A stretch of DNA of 64,000 bases from Aliihoeflea sp052435735 (GCA_052435735.1 JBQVNB010000011.1:62001-126000); one strand, 5' to 3'; shown: positions 41,250 through 50,098, counted from the stretch's first letter. The notes: generated by a model not told the origin, from the sequence alone. A program made the numbers and translations.

Positions 41250-42632
41250 GTGGAAACCATCAAACTCATCTCGCCCGTAGACGGCTCGCTCCATGCCGAG
41301 CGTCCGGTCGCGAGCGATGCCGAAATCAATGCGATAACCGAGCGCGCGAAGACCGCGCAGATCGCCTGGGCCGAGACGCCGCTCGCCGAGCGCGGTCGGT
41401 ATGTGCTTGCCTTTCTGGAGGCACTTCTTGCCATGAACGAGGAGATCGTGCCGGAACTGGCCTGGCAGATGGGCCGGCCGGTCCGCTATGGCGGCGAGAA
41501 GGGCGGGGTCGAGGAGCGCACGCGCTATATGGTCGACCTCGCGGCAGCCGCGCTCGCCGACGTCATCCCGCATGACGCCAGGCCCGGCTTCCACCGTTAT
41601 CTGCGCCGCGTGCCGCTCGGCATCGTCCTCGTCATCGCGCCGTGGAACTATCCCTATCTGACCGCGATCAACACCATCGTCCCGGCGCTGATGGCCGGCA
41701 ATGCCGTCATCCTGAAGCACGCCGCGCAGACGTTGCTCGTCGGCGAGCGCTTCGCCAAAGCGTTCGAGGTCGCCGGCCTGCCGAAGGGCGTGTTCCAGAA
41801 CATCGTCCTCAACCACGTCCAGACCGAAAAACTGCTCGGCTCGGGCAAAATCGACCATTGCAACTTCACCGGCTCGGTCGCCGGCGGACGCGCGATGGAG
41901 AAGGCTGCCGCCGGCACCTTCATGACGCTCGGCCTCGAGCTTGGCGGCAAGGACCCGGCCTATGTCCTGCCGGACGTCAAGCTCGACCATGCCGTCGCCA
42001 ACCTCGTCGACGGCGCGTTCTACAATTCGGGCCAGTGCTGCTGCGGCATCGAGCGCGTCTATGTCCACGAAAAGGTCTATGACGATTTCGTCGAGGGCTT
42101 CATCGCCGAGACGAAGAATTACGTCGTCGGCAACCCACTCGACGAGGCGACCACGATAGGGCCGATGGCGCAACCGCGCTTTGCCGATTTCGTGCGTGAG
42201 CAGAAGGCCGAGGCGCTGCGCAAGGGCGCGGTCGCCCATGTCGGCATGAAGGTCGACAACGACCGCGAAGGCTCGCCCTATCTCGCGCCCGAAGTGCTGA
42301 CCAACGTCAATCACCAGATGAGCGTCATGCGCGAGGAGAGTTTCGGGCCCATTGTCGGCATCATGAAGGTGCGCGACGACGACGAGGCGATCCAGCTCAT
42401 GAACGACAGCCCCTACGGCCTCACCGCCTCGCTGTGGACCACCGATGCCGACCGCGCCGCCGCGCTCGGCGACCGGATCGAGACCGGCACGGTCTTCATG
42501 AACCGCTGCGACTATGTCGACCCCGGCCTCGTCTGGACCGGCGTCAAGGACACCGGCAAGGGCGGCGCTATGGGCCGCACCGGCTACGACAACCTCACCC
42601 GCCCCAAGGGCTATCATCTGCGCGAAGTCTGA
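41250..42632 (+). CDS. Aldehyde dehydrogenase family protein
   Basis: A 460-aa NAD(P)-dependent aldehyde dehydrogenase. Motifs: IAPWNYPYLTAIN, NFTGSVAGGRAM (cofactor loop), general base Glu in LELGGKDPAYV, nucleophile Cys in NSGQCCCGIERVYV, and EESFGPIVGIM. It starts 15 nt after the GS-like gene. The likely substrate is an aldehyde made by the alcohol dehydrogenase downstream. Confidence 0.94.
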   Translation: METIKLISPVDGSLHAERPVASDAEINAITERAKTAQIAWAETPLAERGRYVLAFLEALLAMNEEIVPELAWQMGRPVRYGGEKGGVEERTRYMVDLAAAALADVIPHDARPGFHRYLRRVPLGIVLVIAPWNYPYLTAINTIVPALMAGNAVILKHAAQTLLVGERFAKAFEVAGLPKGVFQNIVLNHVQTEKLLGSGKIDHCNFTGSVAGGRAMEKAAAGTFMTLGLELGGKDPAYVLPDVKLDHAVANLVDGAFYNSGQCCCGIERVYVHEKVYDDFVEGFIAETKNYVVGNPLDEATTIGPMAQPRFADFVREQKAEALRKGAVAHVGMKVDNDREGSPYLAPEVLTNVNHQMSVMREESFGPIVGIMKVRDDDEAIQLMNDSPYGLTASLWTTDADRAAALGDRIETGTVFMNRCDYVDPGLVWTGVKDTGKGGAMGRTGYDNLTRPKGYHLREV

Positions 42633-42645
42633 TGCGCATCGCTCG

Positions 42646-42812
42646 AACGCCCCCTCCGGCGCTTCGCGCCACCTCCCCCTTAAACGGGGGAGGATCAACC
42701 GTCGAGATCGGCCGCGACCTCAGATCCTCCCCTGCGAAGCGGGGGGGCCTGCAAGGCGGGCGAGACCCGCGGCTCGCCCCGACCATGCGCAGCATGGTGG
42801 AGGGGGCGCCTT
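42646..42812. repeat. Palindromic repeat (ALDH-ADH gap)
   Basis: Starts with CGCCCCCTCCGGCGCTTCGC and CCTCCCCCTTAAACGGGGGAGG, and ends with GCATGGTGGAGGGGGCGCC, so the ends are inverted repeats. The inner part contains GGGCGAGACCCGCGGCTCGCCC. It belongs with the looser family seen at 1178-1314 and 46567-46752. Confidence 0.7.
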
Positions 42813-42833
42813 CACATACCGAAAGCCAATGAC

Positions 42834-43991
42834 ATGACCCTCACCTTCAAGTGGAACTTCCCGACCACCGTCCTCTTCGGCCCCGGTCGGGTCAGTGAAC
42901 TGCCCGCCGTCCTCAAATCGGCCGGCATCGCGCGCCCGCTCTTCGTCACCGATCCGGGTCTCGCCAAACTCCCCGTCGTCGCCGACACGCTGGCGATCCT
43001 CGACAAGGCGACGGTCACCTATGGCATATTCTCCGACGTCCGGCCGAACCCGGTCGAATCCAACCTCGCCGCCGGCATCACCGTCTTCAAATCCGGCGGG
43101 CATGACGGCGTCATCGCGTTTGGCGGCGGGTCGGCGCTCGATCTGGGCAAGCTCATTGCCTTCCAGGCCGGCCAGCCGCGCCCGATCTGGGATTTCGAGG
43201 ATGTCGGCGACTGGTGGACCCGCGCAGATTCTGCGGCCGTCGCCCCCGTCATCGCCGTGCCGACCACAGCCGGCACCGGCTCCGAAGTCGGTCGCGCGGG
43301 CGTGCTCACCAACGAGGCGACGCACACGAAGAAGGTCATCTTCCACCCGAAGATGCTGCCCGTCACCGTCATCGCCGATCCCGAACTCACGGTCGGCATG
43401 CCGAAGGCGATCACTGCCGGCACCGGCATGGACGCGCTGGCGCATTGCCTGGAAGCCTATTGCGCCCCCGGCTACCACCCGATGGCCGACGGAATAGCGC
43501 TCGAAGGCATTCGCCTCGTCCTCGAAAACCTTCCCCGCGCCTTTGCCGACGGCACCGACATCGAGGCCCGCGCGCACATGATGTCGGCCGCCGCGATGGG
43601 CGCCACCGCGTTCCAGAAGGGCCTCGGTGCGATTCATTCGCTCTCGCACCCGATCGGCGCGCTCTACGACACGCATCACGGCATGACCAATGCGCTGTTC
43701 ATGCCCTATGTCCTCGATTTCAACCGCCCCGCGATCGAAGAACGCATCGAGCGCCTCGCCGCCTATTGCGGCATTTCCGGCGGTTTCGACGGCTTTCGCA
43801 GCAAGATCATGGACCTTCGCACCGAACTGTCTGTACCCTCCACCCTGCGCGACCTCATCCCCGGCCTCCAGATGGACGACGCGCGCCGCGACCTCATCGC
43901 CGAAATGGCGATCGTCGATCCGACCGCAGGCGGCAACCCGGTCGAATTGACGAAGCAAGCCGCGCTGGCGCTTCTCGAAAAGTCGATGTGA
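42834..43991 (+). CDS. Iron-containing alcohol dehydrogenase
   Basis: A 385-aa group III (iron-dependent) alcohol dehydrogenase. Cofactor and metal motifs: AFGGGSALDLGKLI, PTTAGTGSEVGRAGVL, the Asp/His ligands in GTGMDALAHCLEAY, and the two His ligands in IHSLSHPIGALYDTHHGMTNA. It probably oxidises a primary or amino alcohol whose aldehyde is then handled by the neighbouring aldehyde dehydrogenase. Confidence 0.94.
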   Translation: MTLTFKWNFPTTVLFGPGRVSELPAVLKSAGIARPLFVTDPGLAKLPVVADTLAILDKATVTYGIFSDVRPNPVESNLAAGITVFKSGGHDGVIAFGGGSALDLGKLIAFQAGQPRPIWDFEDVGDWWTRADSAAVAPVIAVPTTAGTGSEVGRAGVLTNEATHTKKVIFHPKMLPVTVIADPELTVGMPKAITAGTGMDALAHCLEAYCAPGYHPMADGIALEGIRLVLENLPRAFADGTDIEARAHMMSAAAMGATAFQKGLGAIHSLSHPIGALYDTHHGMTNALFMPYVLDFNRPAIEERIERLAAYCGISGGFDGFRSKIMDLRTELSVPSTLRDLIPGLQMDDARRDLIAEMAIVDPTAGGNPVELTKQAALALLEKSM

Positions 43992-44065
43992 GGAAATTCG
44001 CGTGCGATGAGGGGATGACTAGGTCAGCAATCCTGTCCTAAATTGCCCCAAAGGGAGGAAGTTGG

Positions 44066-45298
44066 ATGGTCGAGACTCGCAAAGGCGGACTGTTCGTGCC
44101 GGAGCCGGAGGTACGCCCTGGCGGCCAACCGGATTTCTCCAAGGTCAAGATCCCGCGCGCCGGCTCCGTCGAGCGCCCGCCGGTCGATGTCGATCCGGCG
44201 ACGATCCGCGACATGGCGTTCTCGATCATCCGCGTCCTCAATCGCGACGGCGAGGCGGTCGGCCCCTGGGCCGGCACGCTGACCGATGAGGAACTGCTCG
44301 AGGGCCTCAAGCACATGATGACGCTGCGCTCCTTCGATGCGCGCATGCAGATGGCGCAGCGCCAGGGCAAGACGTCCTTCTACATGCAGCATATGGGCGA
44401 GGAGGCCGTCTCCTGCGCGTTTCGGCGGGCCATGGAGCCCGGCGACATGAACTTCCCGACTTATCGGCAGGCCGGCCTCCTCATCGCCGGCGACTATCCG
44501 ATGGTCGACATGATGAACCAGATCTATTCCAACGAGGCCGACCCGCTGAAGGGCCGGCAATTGCCGATCATGTATTCGGCCAAGGACCACGGCTTCTTCT
44601 CCATCTCGGGCAATCTCGGCACCCAGTTCATCCAGTCCGTCGGCTGGGCGATGGCGTCCGCCATCAAGAACGACAGCCGCATCGCCGCCGGATGGATCGG
44701 CGACGGCTCGACCGCGGAAAGCGATTTCCACGCCGCGCTCGTCTTCGCCTCCACCTACCGCGCGCCGGTCGTCCTCAACATCGTCAACAACCAGTGGGCG
44801 ATTTCGACCTTCCAGGGCATCGCCCGCGGCGGCGCCGGCACCTTCGCCGCACGCGGCCTCGGCTTCGGGCTGCCCGCGCTGCGCGTCGACGGGAACGACT
44901 ATCTCGCTGTCCACGCCGTCGCCAAATGGGCCGTCGAGCGCGCCCGCATGGGCCTCGGCGCAACGCTGGTCGAATATGTCACCTACCGCGTCGGCGCGCA
45001 TTCCACCTCCGACGACCCATCCGCCTACCGCCCCAAGACCGAATCCGACAACTGGCCCCTCGGCGATCCGGTCATCCGCCTGAAGAACCATCTGATCCGC
45101 CGCGGCGTGTGGACCGACGACCGTCACAAGCAGGCCGAAGCCGAAGTGCTCGACATGGTCATCACCGCGCAGAAGGAAGCCGAAAAGCACGGCACCCTCC
45201 ACGCCGGCGGCAGACCTTCCGCGCGCGACATGTTCGAAGGCGTCTACGCCGAAATGCCGCCGCATCTGCGGCGCCAGCGCCAGCAGGCGGGGGTTTGA
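44066..45298 (+). CDS. bkdA1: Branched-chain 2-oxoacid dehydrogenase E1 alpha
   Basis: A 410-aa thiamine diphosphate enzyme component that decarboxylates 2-oxoisovalerate and related acids from Val, Leu and Ile. The TPP motif GDGSTAESDFHAALVFAS...NNQWAIST (residues about 210-245) is intact, and the loop YRVGAHSTSDDPSAYRP is the one phosphorylated in mammals. The N-terminus has the extra 60-residue segment typical of the BCKDH rather than PDH alpha subunit. The ribosome site is GGGAGGAAG. First gene of the E1a-E1b-E2-E3 operon. Confidence 0.95.
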   Translation: MVETRKGGLFVPEPEVRPGGQPDFSKVKIPRAGSVERPPVDVDPATIRDMAFSIIRVLNRDGEAVGPWAGTLTDEELLEGLKHMMTLRSFDARMQMAQRQGKTSFYMQHMGEEAVSCAFRRAMEPGDMNFPTYRQAGLLIAGDYPMVDMMNQIYSNEADPLKGRQLPIMYSAKDHGFFSISGNLGTQFIQSVGWAMASAIKNDSRIAAGWIGDGSTAESDFHAALVFASTYRAPVVLNIVNNQWAISTFQGIARGGAGTFAARGLGFGLPALRVDGNDYLAVHAVAKWAVERARMGLGATLVEYVTYRVGAHSTSDDPSAYRPKTESDNWPLGDPVIRLKNHLIRRGVWTDDRHKQAEAEVLDMVITAQKEAEKHGTLHAGGRPSARDMFEGVYAEMPPHLRRQRQQAGV

Positions 45299-45336
45299 GG
45301 GATGATGGGTTTGATTGAAGCTTCGATGCTCCACGT

Positions 45337-45487
45337 TGCCCCCCTCTGGGCTGCCGCCCATCTCCCCCGCAAGGAGGGAGATCACGCGCGTCGTCGTCCC
45401 ACGCAAACGTCGACTGTTGATGGAGGTCGTCATGAAGGCCGATCTCCCCCCATGCGGGGGAGATGTCCGGCAGGACAGAGGGGGGCG
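45337..45487. repeat. Palindromic repeat, family 1, copy C (bkdA1-bkdA2 gap)
   Basis: The left end TTGCCCCCCTCTGGGCTGCC and the right end GTCCGGCAGGACAGAGGGGG match copies A, B and D. The loop is longer (about 40 bp more) than in the other copies. Confidence 0.82.
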
Positions 45488-45525
45488 CGACAGGGCGAAA
45501 CGCAGCCGATTACGGAGTCCACCCC

Positions 45526-46539
45526 ATGCCCCGCATGACCATGATCGAGGCGATCCGCGACGCCATGGACGTCTCCATGGGCCGTGATGAAAACGTCGTC
45601 GTGTTCGGCGAGGATGTCGGCTATTTCGGCGGCGTCTTTCGCTGCACCGCCGGCCTGCAACAGAAATACGGCTCGTCGCGCTGTTTCGACACGCCAATCT
45701 CCGAACTCGGCATCGTCGGCGTCGCGGTCGGCATGGCCGCCTACGGTCTTCGCCCCTGCGTCGAAATCCAGTTCGCCGACTATGTCTATCCGGCCTATGA
45801 CCAGATCGTCTCGGAGGCCGCCCGCATCCGCTACCGCTCGGCCGGCCAGTTCACCTGCCCGATCGTCATCCGCATGCCGACCGGCGGCGGCATCTTCGGT
45901 GGCCAGACGCACAGCCAGAGCCCGGAAGCCCTGTTCACCCACGTCTCCGGCCTTAAGGTCGTCGTCCCGTCCAACCCGCAGGACGCCAAGGGCCTGCTGA
46001 TCGCGGCCATCGAGGACCCCGACCCGGTGATCTTCCTCGAACCCAAGCGCCTCTATAACGGCCCCTTCGACGGTCATCACGACCGGCCCGTCACGCCCTG
46101 GTCGAAGCACGATCTGGGCGACGTCGCCGCCGATCACGTCACCGTGCCGCTCGGCAAGGCCATCACCCGCCGCGAGGGCTCGGCCGTCACCATTCTCGCC
46201 TACGGCACCATGGTCCATGTCGCGCTCGCCGCGGCCGAAGACGCCGGCATCGACGCCGAGGTAATCGACCTGCGCACGCTTTTGCCACTCGACCTCGACG
46301 CCATCACGGCGTCGGTCAAGAAGACCGGCCGCTGCGTCGTCGTCCACGAGGCGACCATGACGTCCGGCTTCGGCGCGGAACTCGTCACGTTGGTGCAGGA
46401 ACACTGCTTCTACCACCTCGAAGCCCCCGTCGCCCGCGTCGCCGGCTGGGACACGCCCTATCCGCACGCGCAGGAATGGGACTATTTTCCGGGCCCCGCC
46501 CGCGTCAGCGAAGCGCTTCGCGCCGTGATGGAGGCGTGA
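45526..46539 (+). CDS. bkdA2: Branched-chain 2-oxoacid dehydrogenase E1 beta
   Basis: A 337-aa E1 beta subunit. The TPP-contact motif GEDVGYFGGVFRCTAGL, PISELGIVGVAVGMAAYG and the C-terminal HEATMTSGFGAELV are clear. The start at 45526 (MPRMTMIEAIRDAM) follows GGAG; the frame continues upstream only through the palindromic repeat. Works with E1 alpha as an alpha2-beta2 tetramer. Confidence 0.95.
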   Translation: MPRMTMIEAIRDAMDVSMGRDENVVVFGEDVGYFGGVFRCTAGLQQKYGSSRCFDTPISELGIVGVAVGMAAYGLRPCVEIQFADYVYPAYDQIVSEAARIRYRSAGQFTCPIVIRMPTGGGIFGGQTHSQSPEALFTHVSGLKVVVPSNPQDAKGLLIAAIEDPDPVIFLEPKRLYNGPFDGHHDRPVTPWSKHDLGDVAADHVTVPLGKAITRREGSAVTILAYGTMVHVALAAAEDAGIDAEVIDLRTLLPLDLDAITASVKKTGRCVVVHEATMTSGFGAELVTLVQEHCFYHLEAPVARVAGWDTPYPHAQEWDYFPGPARVSEALRAVMEA

Positions 46540-46566
46540 GGATGGCCCTTCTGAAACAGCGCAATC

Positions 46567-46752
46567 ACCCCCACTCCGTCACGCTTCGCGTGCCACCTTG
46601 CCGGGGCGAGCCACGGGTCTCGCCCGTCCTTCGGCCCCCCCTGCCCGGGGGAGAGGAAATGCGCTGCCGCAGCGCCGGCGCTTTTCCAGCTTGGTTTCCT
46701 CTCCCCTGGGCAGGGGGAGAGGTGGCCCGAAGGGACGGAGTGGGGGTGCTTC
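46567..46752. repeat. Palindromic repeat (bkdA2-bkdB gap)
   Basis: The ends CACCCCCACTCCGTCACGCT and GGACGGAGTGGGGGTGC are inverted. Nested pairs include GAGAGGAAA / TTTCCTCTC and GCCCGGGGGAGAGG / CCTCTCCCCTGGGC. This fills most of the 258-bp junction. Confidence 0.75.
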
Positions 46753-46797
46753 CGCAGGCGCTTCCCCATTCCGCCGACACCATGCTCGGAGTGCATC

Positions 46798-48141
46798 ATG
46801 GCTGAACACACGATCAAGATGCCCGATGTCGGCGAAGGCGTGGCTGAGGCGGAACTCGTCGAATGGCACGTCAAGATCGGCGATCCGGTCCGCGAGGACA
46901 TGGTGCTGGCCGCAGTGATGACCGACAAGGCAACGGTCGAGATCCCGTCGCCCGTCGAGGGCGAGATTTCGTGGCTCGGCGCCGAGATCGGCGACGTCGT
47001 CGCGGTCGGCGCGCCGCTCATCCGGATCAAGACGGGCGGTGAGGGGCTGGAAGAAGAGTCTTCCAAAGAAGTGACCCCCACCCCTAACCCCTCCCCACAA
47101 GGGGGAGGGGAACCGGAGACGGCATCGCCAAAAGCCGAGAATGCATCCACAGATGAGGCGGCTGCGCCGGCGCAGAGTAAGGCAAAAGCGCCGACGCCTC
47201 CCTCCCCCTTGTGGGGAGGGATAAAGGGTGGGGGTAGCTCCCTCTCCACCGGCGCCCCCCGCCCAGAAGGCGAAAAACCTCTGGCCTCCCCAGCCGTCCG
47301 CCTCCGTGCCAAGGAGGCCGGCATCGACCTGCGCCAAGTCGCCGGCTCCGGTCCCGCAGGCCGCATCGGCCACGAAGACCTCGACGCGTTCCTCTCCGCC
47401 GGCCGCTCGACCAGCGCACCGCGCGGCATGTCCCGCAACACCGAAATCACCGAGGTCAAAGTCGTCGGCCTTCGCCGCAAGATCGCGGAGAAGATGGCGC
47501 TCGCCAAGCGCTCCATCCCGCACATCACCTATGTCGAGGAAATCGACGTCACCGCGCTCGAAGAGCTTCGCGCGGCGATGAATGCGTCGAAGAAACCGGA
47601 CCAGCCCAAGCTCACCATCCTGCCTTTCCTGATGCGCGCGATGGCCAAGGCGATCGGCGAGCAGCCGGAGATCAACGCGATCTTCGACGACGAGGCGGGC
47701 ATCATCCGTCAGCATGGCGGCATCCATATCGGCATCGCCGCGCAGACGCCGACCGGGCTGGTCGTGCCCGTTGCGCGCCATGTCGAGGCGCGTGACATCT
47801 GGGATTGCGGCGCGGAAGTCGGCCGCCTCGCCGAGGCGGCGAAGTCCGGCACCGCCAGCCGCGAGGAACTTTCCGGCTCCACCATCACCATCACCTCGCT
47901 CGGCGCGATGGGCGGCATCGTCACCACCCCCGTCATCAACCACCCCGAAGTTGCCATCGTCGGCGTCAACAAGATGATGATGCGGCCCGTCTGGGACGGC
48001 ACGCAGTTCATTCCGAGGAAGATGATGAATCTGTCGTCGTCCTTCGATCATCGCGTGATTGACGGCTGGGACGCGGCGCGGTTCATCCAGCGCGTCAAGG
48101 CGCTGCTGGAGACGCCGGCGCTGATTTTTGTGGGGGATTGA
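46798..48141 (+). CDS. bkdB: Branched-chain 2-oxoacid dehydrogenase E2 (dihydrolipoyl acyltransferase)
   Basis: A 447-aa core of the complex. Lipoyl domain residues 1-80 with lipoylated K44 (MTDKATVEIP); a linker of about 80 residues; E1/E3-binding domain about 162-198 (ASPAVRLRAKEAGIDLRQV, GPAGRI); catalytic domain about 215-447 with the HxxxDG motif (SFDHRVIDGWDAARF). The linker (residues about 92-147) is a palindromic repeat element read in frame, giving TPTPNPSPQGGGEP and PPSPLWGGIKGGG. That element also exists as a non-coding copy at 60387-60527. The flexible linker probably tolerates it. Confidence 0.95.
   Translation: MAEHTIKMPDVGEGVAEAELVEWHVKIGDPVREDMVLAAVMTDKATVEIPSPVEGEISWLGAEIGDVVAVGAPLIRIKTGGEGLEEESSKEVTPTPNPSPQGGGEPETASPKAENASTDEAAAPAQSKAKAPTPPSPLWGGIKGGGSSLSTGAPRPEGEKPLASPAVRLRAKEAGIDLRQVAGSGPAGRIGHEDLDAFLSAGRSTSAPRGMSRNTEITEVKVVGLRRKIAEKMALAKRSIPHITYVEEIDVTALEELRAAMNASKKPDQPKLTILPFLMRAMAKAIGEQPEINAIFDDEAGIIRQHGGIHIGIAAQTPTGLVVPVARHVEARDIWDCGAEVGRLAEAAKSGTASREELSGSTITITSLGAMGGIVTTPVINHPEVAIVGVNKMMMRPVWDGTQFIPRKMMNLSSSFDHRVIDGWDAARFIQRVKALLETPALIFVGD
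47073..47236. repeat. Palindromic repeat, family 2, inside bkdB
   Basis: The ends GACCCCCACCCCTAACCCCT-CCCCACAAG and CTTGTGGGGAGGGATAAAGGGTGGGGGT are inverted repeats. The same ends occur at 60387-60527. Here the element lies wholly within the bkdB reading frame without a stop codon. Confidence 0.85.
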
Positions 48142-48170
48142 GCATGGTCAATTCTTGTCGCGATCCTTCA

Positions 48171-48287
48171 CGCCCCCCTCTGTCCTGCCGGACATCTCCC
48201 CCGCGAGGGGGGAGATTAGTCTCGTCATCGACACAGCGTAATCTCCCCCCGTGCGGGGGAGATGTCCGGCAGGACAGAGGGGGGCGC
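48171..48287. repeat. Palindromic repeat, family 1, copy D (bkdB-lpd gap)
   Basis: The cleanest copy: arms of about 48 bp (CGCCCCCCTCTGTCCTGCCG... and its complement) pair almost perfectly around a 20-bp loop. Inner hairpins CTCCCCCGCGAGGGGGGAG and CTCCCCCCGTGCGGGGGAG make a cruciform-like structure possible. Confidence 0.88.
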
Positions 48288-48322
48288 CATAGGGCCCAAA
48301 CCCCGCAAGCAGGAGCCACTTC

Positions 48323-49717
48323 ATGAAAGACATCTCCTGCAAACTCCTCGTCATCGGCGCCGGGCCCGGCGGCTATGTCTGCGCGATCCGGGCGGGTCAG
48401 CTCGGCATCGACACCGTCATCGTCGAGGAAAAGCGCCCCGGCGGCACCTGTCTCAATGTCGGTTGCATCCCCTCCAAGGCGATCATCCACGCGGCGGACG
48501 AATTCCACATAGCGACCGAGGCCTCCAAGGGCGCGTCGCCGGTCGGCATCTCGCTCGCCTCGCCGGCGATCGACCTCAAGAAGACCATCGCCTGGAAGGA
48601 CAACATCGTCGGCCGGCTGACGACCGGCGTTTCGGGACTTCTCAAGAAGGCGAAGGTCAAGAGCGTCGAGGGCCGCGCGCGGTTCCGCGATGGCAAGACC
48701 GTCGAGGTCGAGACGTCGACCGGCATGCAGATCATCCGCGCCGAGCACATCGTCATCGCGACCGGTTCGCAGTCCGTCGAGCTGCCGAACCTGCCCTTCG
48801 GCGGCAAGGTCATGTCCTCGACCGAAGCGCTGGCGCTGACGAAGCTGCCGGAGAAGATCGCCGTCATCGGCGCCGGCTATATCGGGCTCGAACTCGGCAC
48901 CGCTTTTGCCAAGCTTGGCGCGAAGGTTACCGTCGTCGAGGCGCTGGACCGCATCCTGCCGCTCTACGACGCTGAACTGGTGCGCCCGGTCGCCAAGCGG
49001 CTTGGCGAACTCGGCATCGACTTGTTGCTGTCCGCCAAGGCCAAGGGCCTGTCCGGCACCGGCGCGCTTCTGGTCGAGACGGCAGACGGTGCGGAGCAGA
49101 AGATCGAGGCCGACGCGATCCTCATCACGGTCGGGCGCAAGCCGGCGACCGAGGGCTGGGGCCGCGAGGAAATGGTGCTCGACATGGATGGCCGCTTCGT
49201 GCGCATCGACGACGCGTGCCGCACCTCCATGCGCGGCATCTTCGCCATCGGCGACGTGACCGGCGAGCCGATGCTGGCGCACCGCGCGATGGCGCAGGGC
49301 GAGATGGTCGCGGAGATCGTCGCGGGCCATAAACGGAGCTGGGACAAGGTGGCGATCGCGGCCGTCTGCTTCACCGATCCGGAGATCGTTTCGGTCGGAT
49401 TGTCACCCGATCAGGCGAAGGCGGCGGGGCGCGAGATCAAGACGGCGCAGTTCCCGTTTTCCGCCAATGGCCGCGCTATGTCGATGGCTGACGAGGCGGG
49501 GTTCGTCAGGGTCGTGGCGCGGTCGGACAACCATCTGGTGCTCGGCATCCAGGCGGTCGGACGGGGCGTCTCGGAACTGTCGGCGGCGTTCGGGCTCGCA
49601 CTTGAAATGGGCGCCCGGCTGGAGGACATCGCCGGCACGATCCACGCCCATCCGACACAGGGCGAAGCCTTGCAGGAAGCGGCTTTGCGGACGCTTGGCC
49701 ACGCCTTGCACATCTAG
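48323..49717 (+). CDS. lpdA: Dihydrolipoyl dehydrogenase (E3)
   Basis: A 464-aa flavoprotein that reoxidises the lipoyl arm of E2 with NAD+. FAD motif IGAGPGGYVCAIRAGQLG, redox disulfide GTCLNVGCIPSKA, NAD motif IGAGYIGLELGTAFAKLGA, second FAD site GIFAIGDVTGEPML, and the C-terminal His-Glu pair HAHPTQGEALQEA. Last gene of the bkd operon; its dedicated position suggests an Lpd-Val for this complex. Confidence 0.97.
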   Translation: MKDISCKLLVIGAGPGGYVCAIRAGQLGIDTVIVEEKRPGGTCLNVGCIPSKAIIHAADEFHIATEASKGASPVGISLASPAIDLKKTIAWKDNIVGRLTTGVSGLLKKAKVKSVEGRARFRDGKTVEVETSTGMQIIRAEHIVIATGSQSVELPNLPFGGKVMSSTEALALTKLPEKIAVIGAGYIGLELGTAFAKLGAKVTVVEALDRILPLYDAELVRPVAKRLGELGIDLLLSAKAKGLSGTGALLVETADGAEQKIEADAILITVGRKPATEGWGREEMVLDMDGRFVRIDDACRTSMRGIFAIGDVTGEPMLAHRAMAQGEMVAEIVAGHKRSWDKVAIAAVCFTDPEIVSVGLSPDQAKAAGREIKTAQFPFSANGRAMSMADEAGFVRVVARSDNHLVLGIQAVGRGVSELSAAFGLALEMGARLEDIAGTIHAHPTQGEALQEAALRTLGHALHI

Positions 49718-49721
49718 GAAA

Positions 49722-49949
49722 TCAGGGCTGGAGATTGCCCGCTTCCTGCGCGGCCATCTCCAGCGCCATGCGGCCTTCCGATAGAGAACGGTGGCCGTCG
49801 CGGACCTTGAGGCAGATGTCGAGCGCCTCGTCGTGGCGCGGCCCGCGCTCCGGCCAGCCGGTGTCGGAGAGGGCGGCGATGGCGTCGTCGAGCGAGGCGA
49901 GGCTGCGGCCGTCGGTGAGGTTGACGGGTGTTTCGAAATGCTTGGTCAT
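49722..49949 (-). CDS. DUF982 domain protein
   Basis: A 75-aa protein with the DUF982 pattern: PVNLTDGRSLASLDDAIAAL, then GWPERGPRHDEALDICLKV, then RMALEMAAQEAG. The family is common and often multicopy in rhizobia; its function is unknown. It is convergent with lpdA (4 nt between stops) and divergent from bioY. Confidence 0.82.
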   Translation of the reverse strand: MTKHFETPVNLTDGRSLASLDDAIAALSDTGWPERGPRHDEALDICLKVRDGHRSLSEGRMALEMAAQEAGNLQP

Positions 49950-50017
49950 GGCGAGGGCTCCTTCGCCTCACAGAACTCGCCCGATGTGGACAGGTTGCGG
50001 GCGGACTTATCCGCGCG

Positions 50018-50046
50018 TTGAAGATTTCGCCGCAAAGGCGTAACGA
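50018..50046 (+). promoter_or_regulatory. Candidate promoter of the bioY operon
   Basis: TTGAAG (50018-50023), 17-bp spacer, TAACGA (50041-50046), about 50 nt before bioY. An inverted repeat GCGGA-CTTA-TCCGC lies just upstream (50001-50014). No BioR-type TTATCTATAA box is seen. Confidence 0.35.
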
Positions 50047-50098
50047 ACGAGCTCAAAACCGGCCGGAACGGGCCGAAATTCTCTGAAACGGGGCCACA

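Noticed and set aside
14187..48287. Repeated palindromes considered as a CRISPR array or insertion sequences
   Set aside because: The copies are dispersed, lack regular spacers, and contain no transposase or target-site duplication that I can identify.
49950..50098. BioR operator before bioY
   Set aside because: No TTATCTATAA-like palindrome was found in the gap.
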